A stretch of DNA of 64,000 nucleotides, from assembly GCA_964537715.1 (NCBI GenBank), contig CAZIAH010000004.1:1-64000 (forward strand), read 5' to 3'. The DNA comes from CAZTZL01 sp964537715. Lineage in GTDB: Bacteria; Zhuqueibacterota; QNDG01; DSAB01. This document shows, one piece after another, positions 42,451 through 49,677 of this stretch. A model generated the notes under the pieces. That model saw only the letters and a list, made by a program, of their open reading frames with translations. It ran no database searches and was not told the DNA's origin. The stretch's first letter is position 1; each line of letters begins with the position of its first letter. The position numbers and the translations under genes were made by a program.

Positions 42451-42717
42451 CTACACGTAATGAGTCCACATACGAATCACTTTAATCGTTTTCTTTTCTT
42501 GAATGATTTGATAGATAATACGGTGCTGTATATTAATTCGGCGTGAATATGCACCTGTGAGATCACCGACAAGTTTCTCGTAGGGAGGAGGTGCTTGATA
42601 AGGATCTTCCTTTAATAATTCCAGGATTGCAAGTGGTTTTTCCCTTAATCCTGAATTGCTTAACTTTTTTGCGTCCTTTTGTGCCTGTTTTGTATATACG
42701 ATTTTCCATTTCACCAA
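42451..42717 (-). CDS. yoeB: YoeB-family mRNA interferase toxin
   Basis: An 88-residue toxin of the Txe/YoeB family: KIVYTKQAQKDAKKL, PPPYEKLVGDLTGAYSRRIN, then IQHRIIYQI and MWTHYV at the C-terminus, including the H-Y pair important in YoeB. It would cleave mRNA at the ribosomal A site. Its ATG overlaps the antitoxin gene by 7 bp, so the two are coupled. Confidence 0.92.
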   Translation of the reverse strand: MVKWKIVYTKQAQKDAKKLSNSGLREKPLAILELLKEDPYQAPPPYEKLVGDLTGAYSRRINIQHRIIYQIIQEKKTIKVIRMWTHYV

Positions 42718-42953
42718 TCAAGCTCCTCGGAACATTCTTCAATGGGCGTTTTAAGACCCTCTTGAATGGATTCACGCATACCGGGAATAGAGAGAAGAAA
42801 AAGCGTCTCCTGGATTGCAGACCAATCCTCTTCTGAAACTAAAACCACATTCGACCTTTTACCGGTAATTTGAATGGGTTCATGACTTGTTGAAGCTTCG
42901 TCTATGAGTTTATATAATTGTGATCGAGCATTGGTTACAGTTATCGTTTTCAT
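42711..42953 (-). CDS. yefM: YefM/Phd-family antitoxin
   Basis: An 80-residue antitoxin from ATG 42953, preceded by AAAGG; a further in-frame ATG at 42968 is less likely because family members begin at MKTITVTNARSQLYKLIDEA. The N-terminal part binds operator DNA and represses the pair; the C-terminal part (EGLKTPIEECSEELDW) should wrap the toxin YoeB encoded immediately downstream. Confidence 0.92.
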   Translation of the reverse strand: MKTITVTNARSQLYKLIDEASTSHEPIQITGKRSNVVLVSEEDWSAIQETLFLLSIPGMRESIQEGLKTPIEECSEELDW

Positions 42954-43037
42954 TGTTTTGCCTTTCATACATGAAACGTACGGAATAAGGTACGTAACGA
43001 TTATGCAAATGTCAATATCATTTAAGAATATTTTTTA

Positions 43038-43107
43038 AGCTGGTGGTGTTCCTCACCTTCAGCTATTATTCGGCGAGGAGAAGAACTCCTCACCGAGCAG
43101 GAATACG
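43038..43107. repeat. Dispersed repeat element E, copy 2
   Basis: CTCACCTTCAGCTATTATTC, then GGCGAGGAGAAGAACTCC and GCAGGAATA, match 36226-36292 in the same orientation. The two copies enclose the STAND gene, the 21-bp array, the oxidoreductase and the toxin-antitoxin pair, about 6.8 kb. Confidence 0.7.
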
Positions 43108-43117
43108 TAATAAACAA

Positions 43118-43146
43118 AAGCCTGCCGGATTGAATCCAGCAGGCTT
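43118..43146. terminator. Hairpin terminator
   Basis: AAGCCTGC/GCAGGCTT with an inner GGAT/ATCC pair and a 3-base loop. It lies downstream of the leftward hydrolase gene and its pseudogene tail. Confidence 0.6.
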
Positions 43147-43200
43147 GGCTTGAAATTAAGATGAAATTTAGGATCTATTTTAAAAGAGGAGTTAATCCGA

Positions 43201-43263
43201 TTAGTCTTCGATCACTCGAATATTTCCCACATCTCCCAGTACCCGACCCACTCTGGAAAGAGT
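43201..43263 (-). pseudogene. C-terminal remnant of a duplicate of the 44543-45181 gene
   Basis: Reading leftward, the last codons before the TAA at 43201-43203 give LSRVGRVLGDVGNIRVIED. The gene at 44543-45181 ends LSGGGRVMGDMKHVLVIEE. The two align without gaps over 19 residues including the stop. No more of the gene is present: the alpha/beta hydrolase stop (43269) lies directly upstream. The fragment is probably what is left of a second copy after the hydrolase gene replaced or was inserted into it. Confidence 0.7.
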
Positions 43264-43268
43264 GGGAA

Positions 43269-44471
43269 TTACTTCAATCTGTTTAACATCTCTACCGCGT
43301 TTTGATTATCCGGATTCAGTTCAAGCGATTTTTTATAATTCTGAATGGCCAATTCCCTGTCACCGTTGATCATGTAGGCCTCACCCAGACTGTCATACGT
43401 ATTCGCAGATTCAGGATAAACCAGCACATTCAATTTGAACAATTCAATGGCTTCCTTGGTTTGACCGGATTGTAAATATTGATACCCCAGGTTATTCATG
43501 CGTGTTTCGCTGAAAGGCAGCCACGTTGGTTCACTCTTCCGTTTTTCATTAAATAATTTGACTGCTTCTGCAGCACCTTTATTATTTAATACCTGGAAAA
43601 ACTCTGTACTATTCAGAAAAAGGATAACCTGTTCATTGAATGCATCCGGTTGTTCAAAAGGGACCAAATGCCCTGCATTGTTAATGATCACTTTTTGCGC
43701 ATTTGGAATCCCTGATTCAATCGCACCCGCATGGACAAAAACATCAGGAATATCAAATTCACCGACGACTATCAATGCAGGAACTTGAATTTCACTTAAT
43801 GCGTCAAGAGCAGTGGGTTCGGGGCGCACCTCCAACTGGTTTTTTGCAAAATCGATATTCTGAGGAAATTTCTGCATCAGTGTCCAGAGTTTTTCTTTGA
43901 TTTCTTTATTCTGAGGCGCAATTTCATAGGGATCTTCTTTGACAAAATATTCGAGGAGTTTATCAGGATTCGCATAGTCTGTTGCAGACAGACGTCCTCC
44001 CCTTGTTAAAAAATGATCCGAGTAGCTGAATCCTCCAACCACAGCGCCGACCAATATGATCTTCGATACTTTCTCGGGATATGCCAGTGTAAAATCAATG
44101 ACAAGCCCACCACCTGCAGACATGCCGATTAGAATGGCTTTATCAATTTTAAGAAAGTTGAAAACCTGGTTTAGATCCTCAATATTGGAATAGGGGCTCT
44201 CAGGCTGCGGTGAACGTCCGTAACCCCGGCGGTCGTAACGGACAACGCGATATTTTTCAGAAAAAGTTGAAAATTGGTTGTCCCAAATCGCTCCGTGTAC
44301 CAAACCATCATGAATCAATACAATGGTCTCATCCCCCTGACCGGTTATTTCATAATAGAGTTTGCCGTCATCCACTTTGATATAACCGGAATCGACAGCA
44401 TCCCTTTGACCGGCGCTGATATGGATCATCAGCAATACGGACATGAAAATACCGAAGTATAATTTTTTCAT
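43269..44471 (-). CDS. Secreted alpha/beta hydrolase fused to C-terminal TPR repeats
   Basis: A 400-residue protein with signal peptide (MKKLYFGIFMSVLLMIHISA). The alpha/beta-hydrolase domain shows the oxyanion region IVLIHDGLVHGAIWDNQ, nucleophile S118 in LIGMSAGGGLVID, acid in VVGEFDIPDV and catalytic His in INNAGHLVPFEQPDA. From about residue 300, TPR-like units appear (MNNLGYQYLQSGQTKEAIEL, NTYDSLGEAYMINGDRELAI). The substrate is unknown. The fusion is uncommon but reads through without a break. It is placed between a full gene and a pseudogene tail of the same family. Confidence 0.9.
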   Translation of the reverse strand: MKKLYFGIFMSVLLMIHISAGQRDAVDSGYIKVDDGKLYYEITGQGDETIVLIHDGLVHGAIWDNQFSTFSEKYRVVRYDRRGYGRSPQPESPYSNIEDLNQVFNFLKIDKAILIGMSAGGGLVIDFTLAYPEKVSKIILVGAVVGGFSYSDHFLTRGGRLSATDYANPDKLLEYFVKEDPYEIAPQNKEIKEKLWTLMQKFPQNIDFAKNQLEVRPEPTALDALSEIQVPALIVVGEFDIPDVFVHAGAIESGIPNAQKVIINNAGHLVPFEQPDAFNEQVILFLNSTEFFQVLNNKGAAEAVKLFNEKRKSEPTWLPFSETRMNNLGYQYLQSGQTKEAIELFKLNVLVYPESANTYDSLGEAYMINGDRELAIQNYKKSLELNPDNQNAVEMLNRLK

Positions 44472-44542
44472 TTGAAACCTCTTCTGATCTGGCTGGTTTG
44501 CAATATGATCGGAAATGAATTTTGAGATTAAGATGATTGCGA

Positions 44543-45181
44543 TTATTCTTCGATCACCAGAACATGTTTCATATCTCCCATAACCCGGCCCCCACCGGAG
44601 AGATGCAGTTCGACATAATCATCATCCTTGTCCGCAATCACATCCCCTTTGACGACCGAATCGTCCCTGATTTCGATCCTCAGGGGCTTTTGCCGTTCGG
44701 AGGAATTTCTGTCCCGTTTGACAATCACATCTCCATAAACGATGGTACTGTCCAAAAGTGATATGGGACCGTTATAGGTCTCGACATCCCTTTTCACGCG
44801 GGTCTTTTGCAGTTCAATCGGTCCATTGACCGTGGCGATCTCTTTTCTTACTTTCACACCGGAACCGCACGAGATGGAACCATTCACGGCAAGCAGACTT
44901 CCCCTCACATACACATCCTCCGCCACACGGATGGAACCGTTCACGCTCTGCACCCCCTCAGTCTTTGAATGTTTACCCACCTCGATCACCCCGTTCACGG
45001 TTCTGCAGGTACCGTGAACTTCACAATGCGATCCGACGAAGATATTCCCGTTGACAGTCATCACATCACCGTATATCTTTTCGCCGTCATCGATGTAAAG
45101 CGTTCTGTTGATGCTCATCTTACAATTCAAAAAAAAGAGAAAAAGAACAGACACAAACGCAATAATCCGAACGGGCTTCAT
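44543..45181 (-). CDS. Polymer-forming (bactofilin-like) beta-repeat lipoprotein
   Basis: A 212-residue protein with lipobox-like FFLNCKMS near residue 20. The rest is a beta-solenoid with a repeating VNGxIxVGxxxxVxG pattern: GDVMTVNGNIFVGSHCEVHG, RTVNGVIEVGKHSK, QSVNGSIRVAEDVYVRGSLL, AVNGSISCGSGV, ATVNGPIELQ, TYNGPISLL. This is the repeat style of polymer-forming cytoskeletal/bactofilin proteins, here with an export signal, so it is probably a periplasmic or outer-membrane-attached form. A pseudogene fragment of a second copy lies at 43201-43263. Confidence 0.82.
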   Translation of the reverse strand: MKPVRIIAFVSVLFLFFLNCKMSINRTLYIDDGEKIYGDVMTVNGNIFVGSHCEVHGTCRTVNGVIEVGKHSKTEGVQSVNGSIRVAEDVYVRGSLLAVNGSISCGSGVKVRKEIATVNGPIELQKTRVKRDVETYNGPISLLDSTIVYGDVIVKRDRNSSERQKPLRIEIRDDSVVKGDVIADKDDDYVELHLSGGGRVMGDMKHVLVIEE

Positions 45182-45222
45182 TTTTTACCCCCTTTAACAA
45201 GAGAATAAATTATTCGATTCGG

Positions 45223-45618
45223 TTACCGGCAGTATTGATCGATCGTGCGCAGCAAATGATCGATTTCATCCGGTGTGATCTTCTGGTCGGCCATGACCAC
45301 AAAAAACTGTCTGCCAATGAGACCCATTTCGTACTGCGTGATCCGGTTCTCTGAAAAAGCTTTTGCAAATTGCTGGGCACTCCTCGCAATATCATCTTGC
45401 CGCTGCCCGATGTAATCTTTGGGCATGGACTGTGTAGTTTTTTGAATGGTCTGCCGAACCCCATAGTCGGCTACTTTTACGAGAATCTGCTGCGGATGTT
45501 TCATCGCATATCCGGCAATGCCGGCAAGAATCAGCAGTGTCAAAAGTATTCCCAATAAAAAACCGATGACAAACATCCCGCCGCGCGAAGCCCCTTTCTT
45601 CTCCCTTTGTCCGTCCAC
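45223..45618 (-). CDS. Hypothetical single-pass membrane protein
   Basis: A 131-residue protein with one membrane helix at about 17-40 (MFVIGFLLGILLTLLILAGI) and a helical C-terminal part (AQQFAKAFSENRITQYEMGL, DQKITPDEIDHLLRTIDQYC). No family recognised. It lies between the bactofilin-like gene and a heptamer repeat on the same strand as amrS. Confidence 0.75.
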   Translation of the reverse strand: MDGQREKKGASRGGMFVIGFLLGILLTLLILAGIAGYAMKHPQQILVKVADYGVRQTIQKTTQSMPKDYIGQRQDDIARSAQQFAKAFSENRITQYEMGLIGRQFFVVMADQKITPDEIDHLLRTIDQYCR

Positions 45619-45647
45619 GTAATTCCTCCTTTTAGTATCATTTCCTC

Positions 45648-45738
45648 AAACTCAAAACTCGTAACCCGTAACTCTAAACTCTAAACTTCAAACTCCAAAC
45701 TTGAAACTAGAAACTCATAACTCACAACTCGAAACTTA
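45648..45738. repeat. Heptanucleotide tandem repeat, thirteen units
   Basis: Thirteen contiguous 7-bp units of the form (A/T/C)AACTCN run from 45648 to 45738 (AAACTCA, AAACTCG, TAACCCG, TAACTCT, AAACTCT, AAACTTC, AAACTCC and so on). The last unit, AAACTTA, contains the amrS stop codon (TAA on the minus strand, 45736-45738). Phase is kept throughout with no indel. Confidence 0.85.
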
Positions 45739-46755
45739 TTTTCCCGTCCACACCCCGTCGATTTCAGTTCCGCATTCCGGACATTTCCCCTTGGTAAGTC
45801 GATTCTCGATAATTTGATAACCGCGACGGTGGATCAACTTTGTTTTGCAGTGATAACAGAACGTGCTTTCCCCCTCATCACCGGGAAGGTTGCCGGGATA
45901 GACATACCGCAGTCCGGCCTTGGTCCCGATGTCCCTGGCCTTCTGGATGGATTCGACCGAAGTTGGAGGCCGATCCATCATCCGGTAGGTTGGATAAAAC
46001 CGGCTGATGTGCCAGGGTATAGCCGGATCGACATCGTGGATAAACCGGGCGATCTGTTTCAGTTCTTCTTCGGAATCGTTCAGGCCGGGGATGAGAAGCG
46101 TGGTCACTTCAATCCAGATGCCAAGTTCTTTCATTCGTCGGATGGTATCGAGCACCGGCTGAAGACGCGCCCCGCAGACCGATTTGTAAATCGTATCCTG
46201 AAATGCTTTCAGATCGACATTGGCTCCGTCCAAAAACGGCGAGATTTCTTCGAGAGATTCTTTCGAAAGATAACCGTTCGTAACAAAAACGTTCTTGATC
46301 TTTGCGCGATGGGCGAGTTTGGCCGTGTCATATGCATAATCCCAGAAAACGGCCGGCTCCGTATAAGTATAGGCAATAACAGAACAATCTTGGCGGATCG
46401 TGGCCTGAACCAGATTTTCAGGGGAAACATTCTCTCCCTGAATCTGACCCGAATTTTTCGGCATCTGTGAAATATCGGCATTCTGGCAGTTGAGACAGTG
46501 CATGTTGCATCCAGCAGTCGCCACGGACAGTGCCGGCGCTCCGGGAAGAAAATGGAAGAGTGGTTTTTTTTCGATCGGATCGACATGAAGAGCGACGGCC
46601 TTTCCGTAAACGAGTGTGACTAATTTCCCCTCTCGATTTTCCCGCACGCCGCATACCCCGCGTTTTCCCACCGCGATGACACACCGGTGGGCACAAGTCA
46701 CACACTGTACTTTTTGATCTTCCATTTTCTTGTAAAGTTTTGCTTCTTTCATCAT
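45736..46755 (-). CDS. amrS: AmmeMemoRadiSam system radical SAM enzyme
   Basis: A 339-residue radical SAM protein. An N-terminal Cys-rich lead (VQCVTCAHRCVIAVGKRGVC) precedes the cluster motif CNMHCLNCQNADIS (CxxxCxxC). Later come AYTYTEPAVFWDYAYD, VFVTNGYLS, DGANVDLKAFQ, WIEVTTLLIPGLNDSEEELK and HISRFYPTYRM. The C-terminus has two CxxC pairs (FCYHCKTKLIHR, KCPECGTEI), a zinc ribbon. This is the AmrS family, paired in other genomes with Memo and AMMECR1 proteins; neither partner is in this window. It follows feoB by 10 bp. Confidence 0.93.
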   Translation of the reverse strand: MMKEAKLYKKMEDQKVQCVTCAHRCVIAVGKRGVCGVRENREGKLVTLVYGKAVALHVDPIEKKPLFHFLPGAPALSVATAGCNMHCLNCQNADISQMPKNSGQIQGENVSPENLVQATIRQDCSVIAYTYTEPAVFWDYAYDTAKLAHRAKIKNVFVTNGYLSKESLEEISPFLDGANVDLKAFQDTIYKSVCGARLQPVLDTIRRMKELGIWIEVTTLLIPGLNDSEEELKQIARFIHDVDPAIPWHISRFYPTYRMMDRPPTSVESIQKARDIGTKAGLRYVYPGNLPGDEGESTFCYHCKTKLIHRRGYQIIENRLTKGKCPECGTEIDGVWTGK

Positions 46756-46765
46756 CCATCCCCTG

Positions 46766-48745
46766 TTACCAGATCAAACCTGCGACTACCCGTGTCAGCA
46801 GTCCCAGGATCAGAGCGAGTAAAAAGGTATACAGCAAAATGGCCCACGTGGCCTTTCCCCTCACCTGTTTGTAAAGCACCCCCGCAGTCGCCACACAGGG
46901 AACATAAAACACCACGAAAATCGTAAACACGAGAATCTGTCCGTGGGTCATCACAGACAGCACATCTCGTGTACCGAGGGCCTGAAAAAGCATCAGCATC
47001 GAAAGTTCTTTTCGAAGTAAACCGAAAATCAACGTGGTACCCACTTGGATGGGAAGACCGAGAATCGATGTGATTGGAGAAATCATCCGGTTCAGGAATC
47101 CGGTGAGGTGAAAATAATCGCTCAACGTGAGCACCGCGCTGCCGATGATCAACAACGGCCAGGCAATAGCGATAAATTCTTTGATCCTCAGCCATGTTTT
47201 GGTAAGAATGACTTTCAACTGCGGCAAATGATACACCGGGATTTCCATCATCATGCCCGGAGTGGATTCGGGCAGCAGTTTCGAAACGAATCCGCCGGAA
47301 AGTGCAATCACGATCAGATTCAAAAGATAGATGGAAAAAGCGGCCGTACCGCCCAGATAATATCCGACCAGACCAAAAATGATCGTCATTCTGGCGGCAC
47401 AGGGCACCATGGTGGATACCAGGGAAGCGATAAACCGATCCCGCGGAGATTCCAGAATCCGCGTAGCCATTATTGCCGGCACATTGCAGCCGTATCCCAA
47501 AACCGCCGGGATCACCGCCGTGCCGTGAAGACCGATCCGATGCATGAAACCGTCCATAAGAAAAGCCACTCTGGGAAGATAACCAATATCTTCTAGAAAG
47601 GAAAGTCCGAAAAGAAACGGGAAGAGATAAGGCAGCACAATGGCAATGCCGCCGCCGATGCCATCCAGTATGCTTTTCAGAAGAACGGTGTGAAGCGCGA
47701 CCGGATCCATCCGATTGATCAATGCAGCGCTCAAGGGATTAAAGAAGGAATTCAACGGTTTTTCGATACAGGCCCCGACTTTGAAAACCAGAGTAAAAAA
47801 ACCAAAAAGAACGGCGACGAGAAACACATATCCCCATACATTGTGCATCAGGACCGTATCCAGACGATCTTTCCAGTGGTGTTCGGGTTTCTTGAACCTC
47901 GCCACCTTCTCGAAAATGGACATGGAAAGCGCATGCCGCTCCGCATTGATCACCTCATCCGAGGATCGTCCGTGCGTTTTGGACAGTTCTTTTCGGAAGG
48001 ATTTGATTTCTCCAATCAATTCCGGCTGGCTGTTTTGAATCTGATTTTCAAAAAAACGGTCATTCTCCAGAAGCTTGGTCGCGAGCAGATGTCTTGAATA
48101 CGGGATCGAATGATGAAGCGAGTGCTTGAGAAACCGGGAAAGTCGTCCAATCACCAGTTCCACATCGCGGTTTCCTCGAATATGACGTCCCATTTTTTTG
48201 GAATTGGCGATCCTGATGGTTTCCCCAAAAAGCTCTTTCACGCCGATGCCGTGAGAGGCAACCGTTTTGAAAACGGGAATTCCCATCTGATCCGTCAGTG
48301 CTTCCGTATCGATTTCAATTCCTTTGCGTTCGGCTTCATCCATCATATTCAGACAGAGCACCATGGGAATGTTCAGGTCCATCAACTGGAGAGTCAATTC
48401 TAAGCTGCGACTCAAAAGCGAACTATCGATCACATTGATGATGACGTCAATGTGTCGTGTGAGAAGATAGCGCTGGGTTTCCTGCGCGGCCTGATCCATC
48501 GACGTGAGGGAATAGGTGCCCGGAAGATCAATCACATTGTAAACCCGATTGAAGATCCGTACATGGCTTTTCGTATAGGTCACAGAAGCGCCGGGGAAAT
48601 TGGCCGTCACGGAACGGTATCCGGCCACGTCGTTAAAGAGCGTGCTCTTCCCGCAATTGGGTTGTCCGACAAGAGCAATCTGCAAATGCCTTGGATGGTG
48701 ATGTCCGAAATGATGATGTTTTTTGTGAAAGTGTGAATGCATCAT
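46766..48745 (-). CDS. feoB: Ferrous iron transport protein B, with His-rich N-terminus
   Basis: About 659 residues from the ATG pair at 48745/48742, which overlaps the feoA stop (ATATGATG); a longer frame to 48907 lies inside feoA and is rejected. Residues 1-20 contain ten histidines. The G domain has G1 GQPNCGKST (27-35), G3 DLPGT and G4 LNMMDEAE (the NxxD position). The membrane domain has two Gate-like halves (ALINRMDPVALHTVLL, VPAVLGYGCNVPAIMATRIL, PCAARMTIIFGLVG) and ends in VPCVATAGVLYKQ. It pumps or channels Fe2+ across the inner membrane. Confidence 0.95.
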   Translation of the reverse strand: MMHSHFHKKHHHFGHHHPRHLQIALVGQPNCGKSTLFNDVAGYRSVTANFPGASVTYTKSHVRIFNRVYNVIDLPGTYSLTSMDQAAQETQRYLLTRHIDVIINVIDSSLLSRSLELTLQLMDLNIPMVLCLNMMDEAERKGIEIDTEALTDQMGIPVFKTVASHGIGVKELFGETIRIANSKKMGRHIRGNRDVELVIGRLSRFLKHSLHHSIPYSRHLLATKLLENDRFFENQIQNSQPELIGEIKSFRKELSKTHGRSSDEVINAERHALSMSIFEKVARFKKPEHHWKDRLDTVLMHNVWGYVFLVAVLFGFFTLVFKVGACIEKPLNSFFNPLSAALINRMDPVALHTVLLKSILDGIGGGIAIVLPYLFPFLFGLSFLEDIGYLPRVAFLMDGFMHRIGLHGTAVIPAVLGYGCNVPAIMATRILESPRDRFIASLVSTMVPCAARMTIIFGLVGYYLGGTAAFSIYLLNLIVIALSGGFVSKLLPESTPGMMMEIPVYHLPQLKVILTKTWLRIKEFIAIAWPLLIIGSAVLTLSDYFHLTGFLNRMISPITSILGLPIQVGTTLIFGLLRKELSMLMLFQALGTRDVLSVMTHGQILVFTIFVVFYVPCVATAGVLYKQVRGKATWAILLYTFLLALILGLLTRVVAGLIW

Positions 48746-48978
48746 ATTTCCTGAACGATCACTTTTCTTGTCATCCCGCGTCCGAGAGCGACATCGGCAC
48801 CGTGCACCCGAATAAGAATGGGCCCTCCCATGATGGCGCTCCGTTTCACCAGAATGGTATCCCCCGAATGAATTCCCATTTGATTGAGCCGCTGCCGTAT
48901 ACCCCATCCCCCCAATATCCTGACGACTTTTACTTCCTGATTTTCTCGTATCCGATCCAATGTCAGTTGATGTCCCAT
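48742..48978 (-). CDS. feoA: Ferrous iron transport protein A
   Basis: A 78-residue SH3-like protein: VKVVRILGGWGIRQRLNQMG, then GDTILVKRSAIMGGPILIRV and ALGRGMTRKVIVQEI. FeoA associates with FeoB at the membrane. It starts 26 bp after the DtxR-family gene and its stop overlaps the feoB start, giving the order dtxR-feoA-feoB. Confidence 0.94.
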   Translation of the reverse strand: MGHQLTLDRIRENQEVKVVRILGGWGIRQRLNQMGIHSGDTILVKRSAIMGGPILIRVHGADVALGRGMTRKVIVQEI

Positions 48979-49004
48979 GAAACTCCTTTGACTACCCAGG
49001 ATGA

Positions 49005-49391
49005 TTAATCGCTATCCTCTATTTTTTCGAGAAATTGAATCAATTTGTTCAGCGTTTCTTCGCTGATGTTATGCTCGATCCGGCAAGCATCCTTCTCGGC
49101 AATATCAGACGCAAGCCCCAGAACTTCCAAGAGAAACCGCTTGATCACGCGATGCCGTTTGTAGACGGCTTTGGCAATCAATGCACCCTCTTTTGTCAAT
49201 TCCACCAAATCATAGCGCGAATGGGAGACCAGGCCCTGATTCTCCAGATTTTTGATTGCGCTCGAAACACTGGGCATGGTTATTTTCATCTCGGCGGCAA
49301 TATCCTTGACGCGGACGATCCGTTTTTCCTGTCCCAAGAGATGGATCGTTTCGAGGTAATCTTCCATATTCGAAGAAATGTGAACGCTCAT
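49005..49391 (-). CDS. DtxR/MntR-family metal-dependent regulator
   Basis: A 128-residue repressor. A winged helix lies at about 8-70 (MEDYLETIHLLGQEKRIVRV, AAEMKITMPSVSSAIKNLEN). The dimerisation/metal domain follows (GALIAKAVYKRHRVIKRFLL, DACRIEHNISEETLNKLIQF) with the E, C and H metal ligands around DACRIEHNIS. Family members bind Fe2+ or Mn2+ and then DNA. It leads the feoA-feoB operon, so Fe2+ is the probable effector. A perfect palindrome lies 33 bp upstream of its start. Confidence 0.94.
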   Translation of the reverse strand: MSVHISSNMEDYLETIHLLGQEKRIVRVKDIAAEMKITMPSVSSAIKNLENQGLVSHSRYDLVELTKEGALIAKAVYKRHRVIKRFLLEVLGLASDIAEKDACRIEHNISEETLNKLIQFLEKIEDSD

Positions 49392-49424
49392 TTCTTATCC
49401 ATTTCTTTGACATAACTAACAAAG

Positions 49425-49438
49425 TTAGACATGTCTAA
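49425..49438. promoter_or_regulatory. Palindromic operator of the dtxR-feoAB operon
   Basis: TTAGACATGTCTAA is a perfect 14-bp palindrome 33 bp before the regulator start codon. It overlaps a second dyad, CTAAC-AAA-GTTAG (49417-49429). TTAG...CTAA half sites resemble those bound by DtxR/IdeR/MntR proteins, so autoregulation is likely. Confidence 0.7.
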
Positions 49439-49473
49439 TTTAAATTAAATTTATAGAAAAATCAAGAAAAAAA

Positions 49474-49670
49474 TCCCGGTTTACCTCTGAGACCGGGACA
49501 AAAATCGATCATCAAACTTTGACAAATTTTTGAAAATCTGAGAATAATCTGTCATCCTGAATTTATTTCAGGATCTGTTTAGCGAAGAAAATCTGAACCA
49601 ATACTGAACCAAGTCCAGCACAGGGTTCAGAATAACAATGACTGTTGAAATTTGCAAAGTTTTGTCAAAC
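49474..49670. repeat. Hairpins and a repeated AAACTTTG word in the gap before the NCS2 gene stop
   Basis: The 286-bp gap holds TCCCGGT/ACCGGGA (49474-49498), ATCCTGAA/TTCAGGAT (49554-49574, a common dispersed repeat style) and the word CAAACTTTGACAAATTTTTG (from 49513). The word recurs inverted at about 49645-49670 and as AAAACTTTGGCAAATTTTCA at 52508. The hairpins probably terminate the leftward permease transcript. Confidence 0.5.
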
Positions 49671-49677
49671 AATGAAT

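Noticed and set aside
47045..48403. Several plus-strand frames of 97-183 codons within feoB
   Set aside because: They are shadows of feoB, whose G domain and membrane segments are continuous.
48746..48907. A longer N-terminus for FeoB starting at 48907
   Set aside because: It lies in another frame of feoA, and the ATG pair at 48745/48742 overlaps the feoA stop in the usual coupled way.
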